Below are positions 15,549 through 23,398 of a stretch of 29,138 bases of DNA, one piece after another. Below the pieces are notes generated by a model that ran no database searches, was not told where the DNA came from, and saw only the letters and a list, made by a program, of their open reading frames with translations. Source of the DNA: a virus; the IMG/VR virus record IMGVR_UViG_3300030107_005327, positions 1 to 29,138 of that record. One strand, given 5' to 3'. Numbering within the stretch: the first letter of the stretch is position 1; every line of letters starts with the position of its first letter. A program made the translations under genes and the position numbers.

Positions 15549-16026
15549 CAAACAACCCCTCAAAAAAGTCTACAGAATCAGGATCGCGAATAAGATCCAT
15601 CAGCGTATCTTCTCGCGTCAATCGTTGGCGGCGCTGCTTTGCAATCAATGCTCGCTCTGTCTTGTCTATCTCGCGAGCTACATCTTGGTTCATTGCTGCT
15701 GCATAGGCCTGGAATGCTTCTGGGACTAATCGAGACCACAACGGGTCCTCTGGTGTTCCGCCTGCGTAGTGGACGTACTCAGCGTAGTACATTGGGTTTT
15801 CAATCCGAACAAACAGCTCGCCCACATTAAACGAAAGGCGATACATCCACCGATCGCGGCTTGTGCCGGTGTCTACTGGCCACCGCCGCTTAATATAGTT
15901 CAATACGTCCTCAACATATGAACGCACGATAATCCCTTCATTGGGCGTTGGTTTTCGGTCTGCGCCGTGTACTCGTCTAATGTGCTGTTCGATCGACCGC
16001 AGACGAATATTGACCTCTACAGACAT
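15541..16026 (-). CDS. HK97 gp10-like neck/tail completion protein, 161 aa
   Basis: The family pattern is visible as WPVDTGTSRDRW (about 49-60) followed by YAEYVHYAGG (about 81-90), matching the PVdTG...YA.yvE.Gt core of HK97 gp10-type proteins that finish the head-tail joint. The C-terminus (about 110-161) is a charged helix (REIDKTERALIAKQRRQRL). ATG 16026 shares its A with the upstream stop. The neighbouring tail terminator and tube genes fit the head-to-tail interface. It is likely a minor virion component. Confidence 0.75.
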   Translation of the reverse strand: MSVEVNIRLRSIEQHIRRVHGADRKPTPNEGIIVRSYVEDVLNYIKRRWPVDTGTSRDRWMYRLSFNVGELFVRIENPMYYAEYVHYAGGTPEDPLWSRLVPEAFQAYAAAMNQDVAREIDKTERALIAKQRRQRLTREDTLMDLIRDPDSVDFFEGLFGG

Positions 16027-16454
16027 CAGATAGCCAGCGGTAGATCACACGATATAGTCACCGGAAACGACGCCACAACGAAAGCACCGCCGCCCGGATA
16101 GCTGTACGCAGTTGAGCCAATCTCAATCGTGCCCTCTGTCGTCAGAGTTGTACCCTTTGCAGCTATGTACTTGATTGCGCTCTGCCAGTCTTTACAGGCC
16201 TGGTCCGCTGCCTCTAATCCGCTTGTGGGCTTTAGTACGTGGCAGAGCTCGACTGTGAAGCGATAGCCCGCCCGGTATCTGTCACGGCCGCGCATGTCAG
16301 GCGGGTCTATGCCATTGAGCAACACAGCAAAAGAACGATCGATCCGTGGTGCGCTTTCATTCCGTACACCAAGCGGTGAGCGTGCTTGGTTCAATCCGGC
16401 GGCATTTAAACGAGCAATCAACGCCGTTAGAGCATCGTCAAAGGTTAGAGCCAT
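16026..16454 (-). CDS. Tail terminator / head-tail joining protein, 142 aa
   Basis: The protein begins with an amphipathic helix (TFDDALTALIARLNAAGL) and continues with beta strands (SFAVLLNGIDPPDMRGRDRYRAGYRFTVELCHVL) and an ATF-like end (GGAFVVASFPVTISCDLPLAI). This is the alpha-beta pattern of tail-terminator proteins such as lambda U and HK97 gp10-neighbours. It overlaps the upstream gene by ten bases and the downstream gene by one. It lies in the order connector, terminator, gp10-like, tube. Call by position and fold style. Confidence 0.55.
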   Translation of the reverse strand: MALTFDDALTALIARLNAAGLNQARSPLGVRNESAPRIDRSFAVLLNGIDPPDMRGRDRYRAGYRFTVELCHVLKPTSGLEAADQACKDWQSAIKYIAAKGTTLTTEGTIEIGSTAYSYPGGGAFVVASFPVTISCDLPLAI

Positions 16455-17197
16455 CGTCTGCGCGGTCCGCTGCTAAGGTGGATAGATGCGGTAGCCGGTA
16501 CACTGTCACCGTCTAAAATGTTGTCTTCGTCTTTGTCTATCTTCGATCGTAGCCTGTCCATTTCTCGATCGTACTGCTCTGCGTACCTATCAGAGAGAAC
16601 GGAGTATCGATCGCCAGCATCAAACAGCGTAGAGTAATCCCGGAATATGAGCTCAAAACATCGAGCAAACATCGGACCACGGAGCGCGGACGGTGTCCGA
16701 AAACGCCAGAACGGGACAGCATCTGAATACATCTGGCCTGTGATGTCGGCCCATGCTGTGTCAATGTAGTCCTGTAGATTTGCTTTTGAAGTGGCCACAA
16801 GGTTGACCACGTCCGAGTGGCGAGCAATCAGATCTGTTTGTCCGATCGGGCTATACAACTGAGCACGACAAAGCACCGCGTCGTTGTAGAAACGATAGGT
16901 CTTTTCATTGACTCCAAGAATCACCACATCGAACTGGATCAGCCAATTGCGGGCGAGTTCTCTGTCGGTTGTGTCTGCCGCTGCAATTGTCGCCGTGACA
17001 TGTCCTGTAGATGACGTGACTGTGCAGGTAACCGCATCTTTGACTGTGCTTCCGTCTTGGTCGTACACGCTGAGCGTTGCCGATCGAACATTAGCCGCCG
17101 CACCATCGCGTTCAATGTAGACCGATACGTCTTGATCTTTTCCGCGCTCGACCATTGTTGGTCCAGAGAATCGAGCATTCCAAAGTGTATCGGACAT
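16445..17197 (-). CDS. Putative head-tail connector/adaptor protein, 250 aa
   Basis: The protein has two parts. The N-terminal 95 residues look like an Ig-type beta domain (QDVSVYIERDGAAANVRSATLSVYDQDG). The C-terminal half is helical (SDVVNLVATSKANLQDYIDTAWADI...YAEQYDREMDRLRSKID), the usual form of HK97 gp6/SPP1 gp15 adaptor proteins. A typical adaptor is about 100-150 residues, so the beta domain would be an addition, perhaps displayed at the neck. Position after the small basic ORFs and before the terminator supports the adaptor call. No named family is recognised with certainty. Confidence 0.5.
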   Translation of the reverse strand: MSDTLWNARFSGPTMVERGKDQDVSVYIERDGAAANVRSATLSVYDQDGSTVKDAVTCTVTSSTGHVTATIAAADTTDRELARNWLIQFDVVILGVNEKTYRFYNDAVLCRAQLYSPIGQTDLIARHSDVVNLVATSKANLQDYIDTAWADITGQMYSDAVPFWRFRTPSALRGPMFARCFELIFRDYSTLFDAGDRYSVLSDRYAEQYDREMDRLRSKIDKDEDNILDGDSVPATASIHLSSGPRRRWL

Positions 17198-17206
17198 GTT
17201 GACCGC

Positions 17207-17347
17207 CTATCGTTTGTTCTTCTTGTCGTGGCTCTGCGCTGCTTTGATTGCTTTCTTCTTGGCATACTCTACAGACGTGCCGCTATTGACCATCTGCCGA
17301 ACCATCTTGTCCATCGCTTCCCGGGCGCCTTTCTTCTCACCGCTCAT
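17207..17347 (-). CDS. Small basic protein, 46 aa, coupled to the 76-aa gene
   Basis: ATG 17347 overlaps the preceding stop (TGA 17346-17344) as ATGA. The product is helical and lysine-rich (MSGEKKGAREAMDKMVRQMV...KKKAIKAAQSHDKKNKR), consistent with a DNA- or capsid-binding small protein. The longer frame up to 17476 passes antiparallel through the Ala-Pro repeats and is not plausible. It lies ten bases before the connector gene. No family is recognised. Confidence 0.5.
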   Translation of the reverse strand: MSGEKKGAREAMDKMVRQMVNSGTSVEYAKKKAIKAAQSHDKKNKR

Positions 17348-17574
17348 TTCTTCGCCTTCTTTGGTGCGGCCTTCTTGGCGGGTGCCTTCTTTGCCGGAGC
17401 TGGAGCTGGAGCTGGAGCTGCTGCCTTGACTGAAGCGCCCGCCGTTGCGATGTGCGTGGCTGCATCTTTCAACCATGCGTCACGGTTCCCTGGATCCGTC
17501 TTTGCTTTGCGGACTGCATACCCGGCAAGAGTAAGCGCCTGATCTGCGGCTGTGATTTGTTCTTTCGCTGTCAT
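17344..17574 (-). CDS. Small Ala/Pro/Lys-rich protein, 76 aa
   Basis: The N-terminal 50 residues form an Ala-rich helix (ITAADQALTLAGYAVRKAK...HIATAGASVKAA). Then comes an APAPAPAPA linker and a histone-H1-like basic tail (KKAPAKKAAPKKAKK). Such tails bind DNA or the negatively charged capsid interior; which of these applies here is unknown. The gene lies right after the 229-aa head gene and is translationally coupled to the 46-aa gene. The linker is encoded by a hexanucleotide repeat that could vary in length. Confidence 0.6.
   Translation of the reverse strand: MTAKEQITAADQALTLAGYAVRKAKTDPGNRDAWLKDAATHIATAGASVKAAAPAPAPAPAKKAPAKKAAPKKAKK
17396..17419 (-). repeat. Hexanucleotide repeat GGAGCT x4 (plus-strand reading)
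   Basis: Four perfect units at 17396-17401, 17402-17407, 17408-17413 and 17414-17419 encode Ala-Pro pairs in the linker of the 76-aa protein on the minus strand. Unit gain or loss would keep the frame. Confidence 0.9.
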
Positions 17575-17577
17575 GGT

Positions 17578-18267
17578 CTATCCCTCGATTAGGTTTTCTG
17601 CCGTCTTGCGAGCTGGTGTGCTTGCGGGCGTTGCTGCCTTCTTGCCCTGTAGAGCGTCAAACGCTTTGGACATGTCGTTAAGCTTGTCCAGCTGTGCCTC
17701 GTACTCTTTCATTATATGCGGATTGTTTCCGGCTTTTGATAGCAGCGTCTTTGCTACTTCTTCTTCCCGCTTCACAAGCCAGTTGTAGATCTCTGGCAGC
17801 ATCGGTGGAACGATCCCGCTGTCTCGTAGATGTGCGCGGAATTTGTCGAACTCTACGGTAGACTCTTTTGTGTTCCAGATAATCTCGCCGCTTGTCAGTA
17901 CTGTAGCTTTGGCGCAGAAGTCAACGTACCAGCGGCCACCGCGATCGGTGTCATAGTACTGCACATAATCGGTGTAGGGTCCCAGTCGGGTATCTTTTGG
18001 ATCGATGTACGTTCCACCCTTCATCTGTGCGCTGGCGATGGGCTTGGCCAAGCTGCCGCGCATGTTGACACCGTTACATCCAGGTTGCGCTACCAGCCTG
18101 CACAGAACGGGCAAGAACCCGTGTTCTTCGTGGTATTCCCAAGACTTTGGATAGACTACGTAGACAAACCGTGGCGCCGGCTTGCGTCTGTGTGTAGGTA
18201 GTCCGCTACGCGTTTCAACGGTTTGCACGTCCCGCTTTGGCTGCGTCAGTGTGATCGGTTGGCTCAT
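17578..18267 (-). CDS. Head-region protein of unknown function, 229 aa
   Basis: I do not recognise this protein. It sits directly downstream of the capsid gene, behind a hairpin terminator. Residues 30-150 are alpha/beta with many aromatics (FVYVVYPKSWEYHEEHGFLPVL, TDYVQYYDTDRGGRWYVDF). The C-terminal third is helical and charged (WLVKREEEVAKTLLSKAG...YEAQLDKLNDMSKAF), ending in a Lys/Ala/Thr-rich tail. The position would suit a head-completion or capsid-associated protein. ATG 18267 is preceded by AAGGGG. Function is not assigned. Confidence 0.6.
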   Translation of the reverse strand: MSQPITLTQPKRDVQTVETRSGLPTHRRKPAPRFVYVVYPKSWEYHEEHGFLPVLCRLVAQPGCNGVNMRGSLAKPIASAQMKGGTYIDPKDTRLGPYTDYVQYYDTDRGGRWYVDFCAKATVLTSGEIIWNTKESTVEFDKFRAHLRDSGIVPPMLPEIYNWLVKREEEVAKTLLSKAGNNPHIMKEYEAQLDKLNDMSKAFDALQGKKAATPASTPARKTAENLIEG

Positions 18268-18282
18268 GTTGTCCCCTTATAG

Positions 18283-18319
18283 AAAAGGGACGGGCGCCCA
18301 ACAGGACAAGCGCCCGCCC
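18283..18319 (-). terminator. Rho-independent terminator downstream of the major capsid gene
   Basis: On the minus strand GGGCGGGCGC (18319-18310) pairs with GCGCCCGTCC (18297-18288) over ten base pairs with one G-U, around a 12-base loop, and is followed by CTTTTCT. It sits nine bases past the capsid stop codon and before the ribosome site of the 229-aa gene. It probably lets capsid transcripts end early so that capsid protein outnumbers the downstream products. Confidence 0.75.
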
Positions 18320-18327
18320 CCAGTTGA

Positions 18328-19290
18328 TTATGAAGCGTCTGATTTGATAAGAACACCAAGCGCGTCCTGAGCTTCGGACACACCGCAGAAGATTGAGGCT
18401 ACTGCAGAGCTCAATCCGTTGGTTGCATCGCGCTCGATCTCGACAAGCAACTCACCAGCATCGATTAGGATGTTTGAAGCTGGCACGTGAGAACCGCTCA
18501 ACGCCCGGACAGGCGCCATGGTGTATGCGAAGCAGTCCTTTGCAAACATAGCGCCGGCAAGGTGTGCGCCTGCGTCTACAGTTGCAATGCTGTCGCTCTG
18601 CCAGATGTCCACACCTTGGAAGTTGCCTTGATACCCTGGCGCGTTTGCCTTGGTGATCTCGCCAGTCTCAGCGCGGAAGTTCAAGAACGACCCAGGCTTG
18701 ACACTGTCGCCACCCTCAGACCGCAACGACTGTCGGAGCTGGTTCATTTGCTTAGGAGCAATGACGAGCGAGTAGGGCGCTTCAGCTGTGCTGGCAGCGT
18801 TTGCCAAGTTCAGATCGAACATTGCACCGTAGAACGCGTCGACGTCCATATCGGAGCCGGCATCACGTGAAGTAGACAGAGAACCGAACAGGTTGCACAA
18901 CAAGTCTGTCATTGTCAGGCCTACACCGTCAGAAAGAGTCTGCACGATAGCTGCCGCATCGATGGGACCACCGGTAACACCGAACAGATCCGACATCTGG
19001 TATTTACGCAGGTAACGAGCGATCTGAAGATCAAACTTACCAGAACCATATGCAGCGGGATCACCGGCACCACCGTGTGCAATTTCAGAACTTGCGGCGG
19101 TGAAACCACCGGGCGCACCATCGAGAGCAACCGACATGGTATCAGAACCAATCTGCGCCCATGGAACCTCAGTCATCACTGCGCGAAGGTCAGTAGGATC
19201 GTGGATCTTCTCGAAGAGTAGTGCAGAGAGCACAGAGGCAACGCGTCCACCAGCGCTGCTCAACCCGGTAAAGGTGATTTCATTAGCCAT
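18328..19290 (-). CDS. Major capsid protein, 320 aa
   Basis: The protein forms the head shell. Order (portal, scaffold, this gene) and length fit an HK97-fold capsid protein. It begins MANEITFTGLSSAGGRVASVLSALLFEKIHDPTDLRAV, and later shows PYSLVIAPKQMNQLRQSLRSEGG and the strand-rich C-terminal half including AGAMFAKDCFAYTMAPVRALSGS, which match the usual P-domain/A-domain pattern of a T4-coat/P22-like variant of the fold. ATG 19290 follows GAGG by eight bases. A strong terminator directly after the gene agrees with high, separate expression. The specific capsid family is not certain. Confidence 0.8.
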   Translation of the reverse strand: MANEITFTGLSSAGGRVASVLSALLFEKIHDPTDLRAVMTEVPWAQIGSDTMSVALDGAPGGFTAASSEIAHGGAGDPAAYGSGKFDLQIARYLRKYQMSDLFGVTGGPIDAAAIVQTLSDGVGLTMTDLLCNLFGSLSTSRDAGSDMDVDAFYGAMFDLNLANAASTAEAPYSLVIAPKQMNQLRQSLRSEGGDSVKPGSFLNFRAETGEITKANAPGYQGNFQGVDIWQSDSIATVDAGAHLAGAMFAKDCFAYTMAPVRALSGSHVPASNILIDAGELLVEIERDATNGLSSAVASIFCGVSEAQDALGVLIKSDAS

Positions 19291-19401
19291 TTTTGAACCT
19301 CATTAATGATTTAGATTGTTTGAGCGTTCACCGATTGACGGATCGGCGTGCCGGGTTGCTCTGTGTTGATTGTGAAAGATGCGGAGAAAATCCGCAACCC
19401 C
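19291..19401 (-). promoter_or_regulatory. Leader between scaffold and capsid genes, with a small hairpin
   Basis: This 111-bp gap is one of the longest non-coding stretches in the genome. It contains a perfect 6-bp inverted repeat with a five-base loop (TGCGGA 19380-19385, TCCGCA 19391-19396) directly after the scaffold stop, and the capsid ribosome site GAGG. The hairpin has no U tract. No convincing -35/-10 pair was found. The leader may protect a processed capsid mRNA or hold a phage-specific promoter. Confidence 0.4.
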
Positions 19402-20055
19402 CTACTTGATTAGCCCCTCTGCTCGGAGAGTGGCAAGTATCTGATCTTTATGCGCTCCCAAGGCTCCTGAGTTTTTGCCCCGGATGTTTTGGATTTCGTC
19501 GTTTGAGAACTGCCGCCCGGTGTGCGCTGCTGGTGTAGCTGCGCCGCTATTGGGGTTGGCGTTCAGTGCTTGACGTACAGCTGACAGTAGCGCGTCTGCG
19601 CTGTCTTGCTGCGGTGCAGGCTCTGGCATTGGTTGCGCGTCTTGCTTGGGTGCTACCCGTTCAAAGTGTACCGAATAGAGCGGATCGTCTTTGCTTGCGT
19701 TTAACCACTCGTCAAAGCTTGGCCGCTGGTCTGCCTGTAGTTCTGCAACGCTGTCGGCATACTCACGGCGAAAGAAGCGCCGGACGCTCTGAGTCTGGAA
19801 CCCAAGCCCGATAAGATGCATGTCTTGACTGTGTTGGTTCTGGATCTGTCCCAGTCCACTTTTGGCTTTCTCGTACTCGCCCTGGAGCTGAGTGAGCTGT
19901 TGCTCCAATTGCTGAGCTCGTGTCTCCGCTGCGCGGCGTCTGTCTGATTCCTCGCGCAGTCTAAAGGACGGCACCTGGGCTACCTCTGCCCCGTTGCTGT
20001 GGTTCTTTGGTGCTCCGTTCTGCACGGGTTGGGCCGGTGTGTTTTCTTCGCTCAT
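19402..20055 (-). CDS. Capsid scaffolding protein, 217 aa
   Basis: The product has a low-complexity N-terminus, then a strong coiled coil (residues 35-75, ESDRRRAAETRAQQLEQQLTQLQGEYEKA). A linker rich in Gln, Pro and Ala follows, then a C-terminal segment (GRQFSNDEIQNIRGKNSGALGAHKDQILATLRAEGLIK) of the kind that binds capsid subunits. It lies between portal and capsid genes, the standard scaffold position, and would be lost from the mature head. GGGG lies upstream of ATG 20055. The alternative, a minor head protein, is less likely. Confidence 0.75.
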   Translation of the reverse strand: MSEENTPAQPVQNGAPKNHSNGAEVAQVPSFRLREESDRRRAAETRAQQLEQQLTQLQGEYEKAKSGLGQIQNQHSQDMHLIGLGFQTQSVRRFFRREYADSVAELQADQRPSFDEWLNASKDDPLYSVHFERVAPKQDAQPMPEPAPQQDSADALLSAVRQALNANPNSGAATPAAHTGRQFSNDEIQNIRGKNSGALGAHKDQILATLRAEGLIK

Positions 20056-20100
20056 TGGTTATCCCCTGTCGGCTGTTCATCGCCCGCCGTTGGCGTTTTG

Positions 20101-21774
20101 TTAAGGTACAATCGGCGGCAGCGATTGCGCCCCCGACACTATGCGGCTTGCAACAGTTTCTGAGATGGTCGGAAACGACGCCACGATAATAGCTACACCA
20201 GCATCTTTACTGATGACGCCTGATGATATGTCTGTAAGAATCTTGAGTAGAGACGCTATCTGAGCGCCATTAAGCGCGGTCGCTGCTAAGGGCTCCGCAC
20301 CTGGCAACGCTACAGCTGCGATCGGCGCATCTGCTGGCGCAGCGTCTACATCTACAGCACCTTGGAAAATAGCAGACTCAATACGGTTTACACGGAGCAG
20401 CCTGTCTATTGCTTCTTCGTCGCTTTCGATCTCTGGATGCAGCGCACGCAACGCGTCCACCTTCGAGATTAAGCCCATCTCCAGCTCAGCACGGACGAGC
20501 TCCGCTTTTGCTTTGCGCTCTGTGTCGCTTTCTTTGGCCCCTCGATATTCGATCGTGTAGTCGCCTGGCTCGGTTGGTAGGTTGTGCCCGCCGTAGCTGT
20601 TCGCAAGCTTTGCAGCTGTAGCCAATAGCAAACGATCGGACGCCATGAACGATGGCTCGCGCGCCTTCATCACTCGCCGCATACCCTCCCGGCCTACAAC
20701 GATTGCATACCCGCTCTGTGCTTGGGTTGTCTGTAGGTCGCTTGGGTTGAGACCGGCATAGATGGCCAGCCCGTGGCTGTAGGTCTTCAGCGCTTCCGCC
20801 GCGCTGCGTGGCTCCATTGAAGGTTGCAAGGCACCGATTGAACCTGTACCCGGACCCGCCGAACGGAACTTCAGAATGCTTTTGCGGTCAATGGGTACAA
20901 CGTCAACCGATACGCCACCGATCGAACGTGTGATCCCAGCTTGGCTGTCTACGTCCAGAGCATACCGCTGTGGATGTGCGCAGGACTGGTACCCATCGCA
21001 CCAATGCGACCACAGAGCAGCAAGGCGCAGAGAACCACGCACCAGCTCTACGCCGTCGCGGTAGTTCCAAAGACCAGACCCAATCCGCTTGTGGTAGACG
21101 ACATAGGGCAGCACGGGCGAACCGTCATGCATGTACGGATACGAGCCCACCAAGTCAGGCGCATACTCACTCGTCGCATCGTATCGCGTTCCCTTGTCTG
21201 TCAGCCCATCGATGCGAAACACCGGGTTGTCGGGGTCGCTTACGTCGTACACGTCCCATGTCCATACCTTCTTATATGTTCCCGGCTTCGTGCGCGGCCT
21301 TAGCTCTTCGATGGCTATCGGTTGATCTGGCTTAGATGGGTCTGGCGTGGCTACAATCAAGTCGGGCGATATGGGCCGATAGGTTGCCTCGGTCGCACCG
21401 CGCCACCATTCCCAGTCAACGCGTACAACTGCCTCATTGATACCCAGGGTGAGCATCTCGGTTTGTTGCTGCAACGGAAACAAACGAGGAGTAACGATAG
21501 GCGAGAGGTCGAGCTCTCGATCTTCTGTCTGTACCTTGGGTGCTTCTTGGTACATGTTAGCCAGCTGCTGAACAATCATGCGCAACGGGTTGCGGCTCAT
21601 GTCCGGATGAAACTCAAGATCGGCTGCTATCTCTCTTGCAAACAATCTGCGGAGCTCGTCACGCAAGTCTTCAATGTGTGCACCGGTCAACAGACGATAG
21701 CGGAGCGCTTGCTCTGCCCATCTGTCTTTGTCTTCCTGGCTCTCTGGCTGTATGTGGCTCGGTGCGCTGTACAT
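20101..21774 (-). CDS. Portal protein, 557 aa
   Basis: The protein forms the ring through which DNA enters and leaves the head. It shows a typical SPP1 gp6-like layout: an N-terminal helical region (EDKDRWAEQALRYRLLTGAHIEDLRDELRRLF), the central stem and wing with strands (TEATYRPISPDLIVATPDPSKPDQPIAIEELRPR), the LVRGSLRLAALWSHWCDGYQSCAHPQR region and an Ala-rich C-terminal crown. It lies directly after TerL and the 72-aa gene. ATG 21774 shares its A with the preceding TGA; the longer frame to 21852 would run antisense to that gene's start. Length is usual for the family. Confidence 0.85.
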   Translation of the reverse strand: MYSAPSHIQPESQEDKDRWAEQALRYRLLTGAHIEDLRDELRRLFAREIAADLEFHPDMSRNPLRMIVQQLANMYQEAPKVQTEDRELDLSPIVTPRLFPLQQQTEMLTLGINEAVVRVDWEWWRGATEATYRPISPDLIVATPDPSKPDQPIAIEELRPRTKPGTYKKVWTWDVYDVSDPDNPVFRIDGLTDKGTRYDATSEYAPDLVGSYPYMHDGSPVLPYVVYHKRIGSGLWNYRDGVELVRGSLRLAALWSHWCDGYQSCAHPQRYALDVDSQAGITRSIGGVSVDVVPIDRKSILKFRSAGPGTGSIGALQPSMEPRSAAEALKTYSHGLAIYAGLNPSDLQTTQAQSGYAIVVGREGMRRVMKAREPSFMASDRLLLATAAKLANSYGGHNLPTEPGDYTIEYRGAKESDTERKAKAELVRAELEMGLISKVDALRALHPEIESDEEAIDRLLRVNRIESAIFQGAVDVDAAPADAPIAAVALPGAEPLAATALNGAQIASLLKILTDISSGVISKDAGVAIIVASFPTISETVASRIVSGAQSLPPIVP

Positions 21775-21992
21775 CAATACTTCCGTTTCACCCAGCCGCG
21801 AGCGTGCATGTCCTGGGCAGTTAAAACCATACGATCCCCATCCATCACCCAAACACTAACACCCGGCGGCGGCTTAGGTTCTGTTTTACCCTTTGCCAGT
21901 TTGACAATCAACACAGAGCCCGCCGGAATCTCTGGCTCTACCTTCTTTGGCTTCTCGCTCTTTGCTGGTGCTTTCTTCTTCGCTGTCGGCAT
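21774..21992 (-). CDS. Small basic protein between TerL and portal, 72 aa
   Basis: The product begins with a lysine/alanine/proline-rich tail (MPTAKKKAPAKSEKPKKVEPE) followed by a small strand-rich domain (AGSVLIVKLAKGK...GVSVWVMDGDRMVLTAQDMHARGWVKRKY). The start at ATG 21992 is backed by AGGAGG, which begins inside the TerL stop. The stop overlaps the portal start as TGATG. It is not recognised, but its place suggests a packaging or head accessory role, and the basic tail could contact DNA. Confidence 0.6.
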   Translation of the reverse strand: MPTAKKKAPAKSEKPKKVEPEIPAGSVLIVKLAKGKTEPKPPPGVSVWVMDGDRMVLTAQDMHARGWVKRKY

Positions 21993-22000
21993 GTCCCCTC

Positions 22001-23398
22001 CTAAATCACGATCAGCCTACCATGATCTTGTCCATGGTCTGCCTGTAGATATACGTCCGATATGTACGATACAGCATCGTAAGGATGTTTCAGATCGTTA
22101 TTCTCTCCGCGCCAATGTCGTAGCGAGTGTATCAGAGCTGAGCAATCCTGGTGCACAAAGAAGCGACCATCCAGAGCTGCAGCATTCAACATTCGAGCTC
22201 TTGCCTTGATGCTGCCCCTGCCCTTGTACGGTACGCGGATAGAGAACGGCGCACGGCTACTCTTGACCAGATCCGCAAATGCACGTTCGAGCATATCGTT
22301 TACTGATAGACCCAACCCCATGCGGCCAGCGCTATTGCTGTCGCCCCTGGCGTGTTCTATGTGCTGAAGCTGTACGCCCCACTTCGCACACATAGCAGCT
22401 ACAGCTATTGCTTCTTCCTTTGGCGTGTTGCGTTCTTTGCTCATCACCTCACCCAAGACGAAGAGCCGATCCCTACTCATGGCCACCAAGTAACACACAG
22501 AGGATCCCGGCCGCTCTCCGTGGTCCCATCCAAGACCCACCGACTCTACCTGCTTCGGCGCTGCATCATCATCAAACACACAGGCCTCTGTAAACCCAGG
22601 GATCCACCGCTCAGCTGAGACGCCTACCCACTTGGCTAATACCCGCTGTTGATACTCCCAGGGTCCATAGCTGGCGATCTGTGCTTCGATGTCTTTCGGC
22701 GTTCTGTGTGGGCAGTTCTCCGGAGATAGAATGATCCGTTGAATGTCCCAGGGTTCGCGAGGGTCTTCCCCTGTCTGCGGGTTGCCTTCTGTGTGGTCCC
22801 GCAACCAATCCACCGGCCGCCCTATTGGTGTGAAGCCCATAAGGCATGGCCCACCCTTGACCGCGAGACGACTACGAGCTTCAGAGAAGTGCGCCTGCTT
22901 TGGTACCTCATCGAAGAGCAGCCAATCAATGGTAGCACCCGACAAAGCTATCAGCTCTTGGGTACCACTCTTGCCGACTATCAACGCGCCGTGTTTGGTG
23001 CGTACCATCTTCGAGCCCATGAACGTATAGCCGCGTGCATCGTCATACTTGCACCGCTCATCAAGCACACCCGGCGGCTCTATCTCTCGCATCTTGCGCG
23101 ATATGTTCGGCCAGCCAGCTCGAAGGTCTGCGCACACAATCCAACCCAGCGAACCCGGACCGGGCGACGGTCTGAACGGGTGACGACCCAAAGACAGCCA
23201 CCAAGCCTCCGCTGCGATAATCCGACTCTTGCCGATCTGATTGCCCCCAATGGCTAAGCGCCTGTCGTGCTGTGACGCGTGCACCTCTCTCTGAGCTGGT
23301 GACATGCCACCCTGTCCCGGCTGTGCGTGCTCGTAGGTATACAGCGGGTCGTTTGCTATCTGCTCAGCTACTCGCGCAATCAACGATAGGTCAAACAT
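22001..23398 (-). CDS. terL: Terminase large subunit, 465 aa
   Basis: This is the ATP-driven packaging motor with nuclease. The Walker A motif GGNQIGKS is at residues 51-58, the Walker B site WLLFDE at 159-164 (Asp163, Glu164), and the GFTPIGR coupling motif at 188-194. The C-terminal RNase H-like nuclease has Asp292 in LGWDHG, the RGDSNSAGR segment (about 353-361) and HPYDAVSY (about 438-445). All metal-binding acidic positions are present. ATG 23398 is preferred because it overlaps the TerS stop as TGATG; a GTG one codon earlier is possible. TerS lies immediately upstream. Confidence 0.95.
   Translation of the reverse strand: MFDLSLIARVAEQIANDPLYTYEHAQPGQGGMSPAQREVHASQHDRRLAIGGNQIGKSRIIAAEAWWLSLGRHPFRPSPGPGSLGWIVCADLRAGWPNISRKMREIEPPGVLDERCKYDDARGYTFMGSKMVRTKHGALIVGKSGTQELIALSGATIDWLLFDEVPKQAHFSEARSRLAVKGGPCLMGFTPIGRPVDWLRDHTEGNPQTGEDPREPWDIQRIILSPENCPHRTPKDIEAQIASYGPWEYQQRVLAKWVGVSAERWIPGFTEACVFDDDAAPKQVESVGLGWDHGERPGSSVCYLVAMSRDRLFVLGEVMSKERNTPKEEAIAVAAMCAKWGVQLQHIEHARGDSNSAGRMGLGLSVNDMLERAFADLVKSSRAPFSIRVPYKGRGSIKARARMLNAAALDGRFFVHQDCSALIHSLRHWRGENNDLKHPYDAVSYISDVYLQADHGQDHGRLIVI

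Noticed and set aside
19562-19580. Third operator copy (TGCTTGAC in the scaffold gene)
   Set aside because: Only the left half-site matches; the right half shows no palindrome and no promoter is near.
21322-22209. 295-aa plus-strand open frame
   Set aside because: It is antisense to the portal, 72-aa and TerL genes, whose motifs are clear. It has no ribosome site and an implausible composition.
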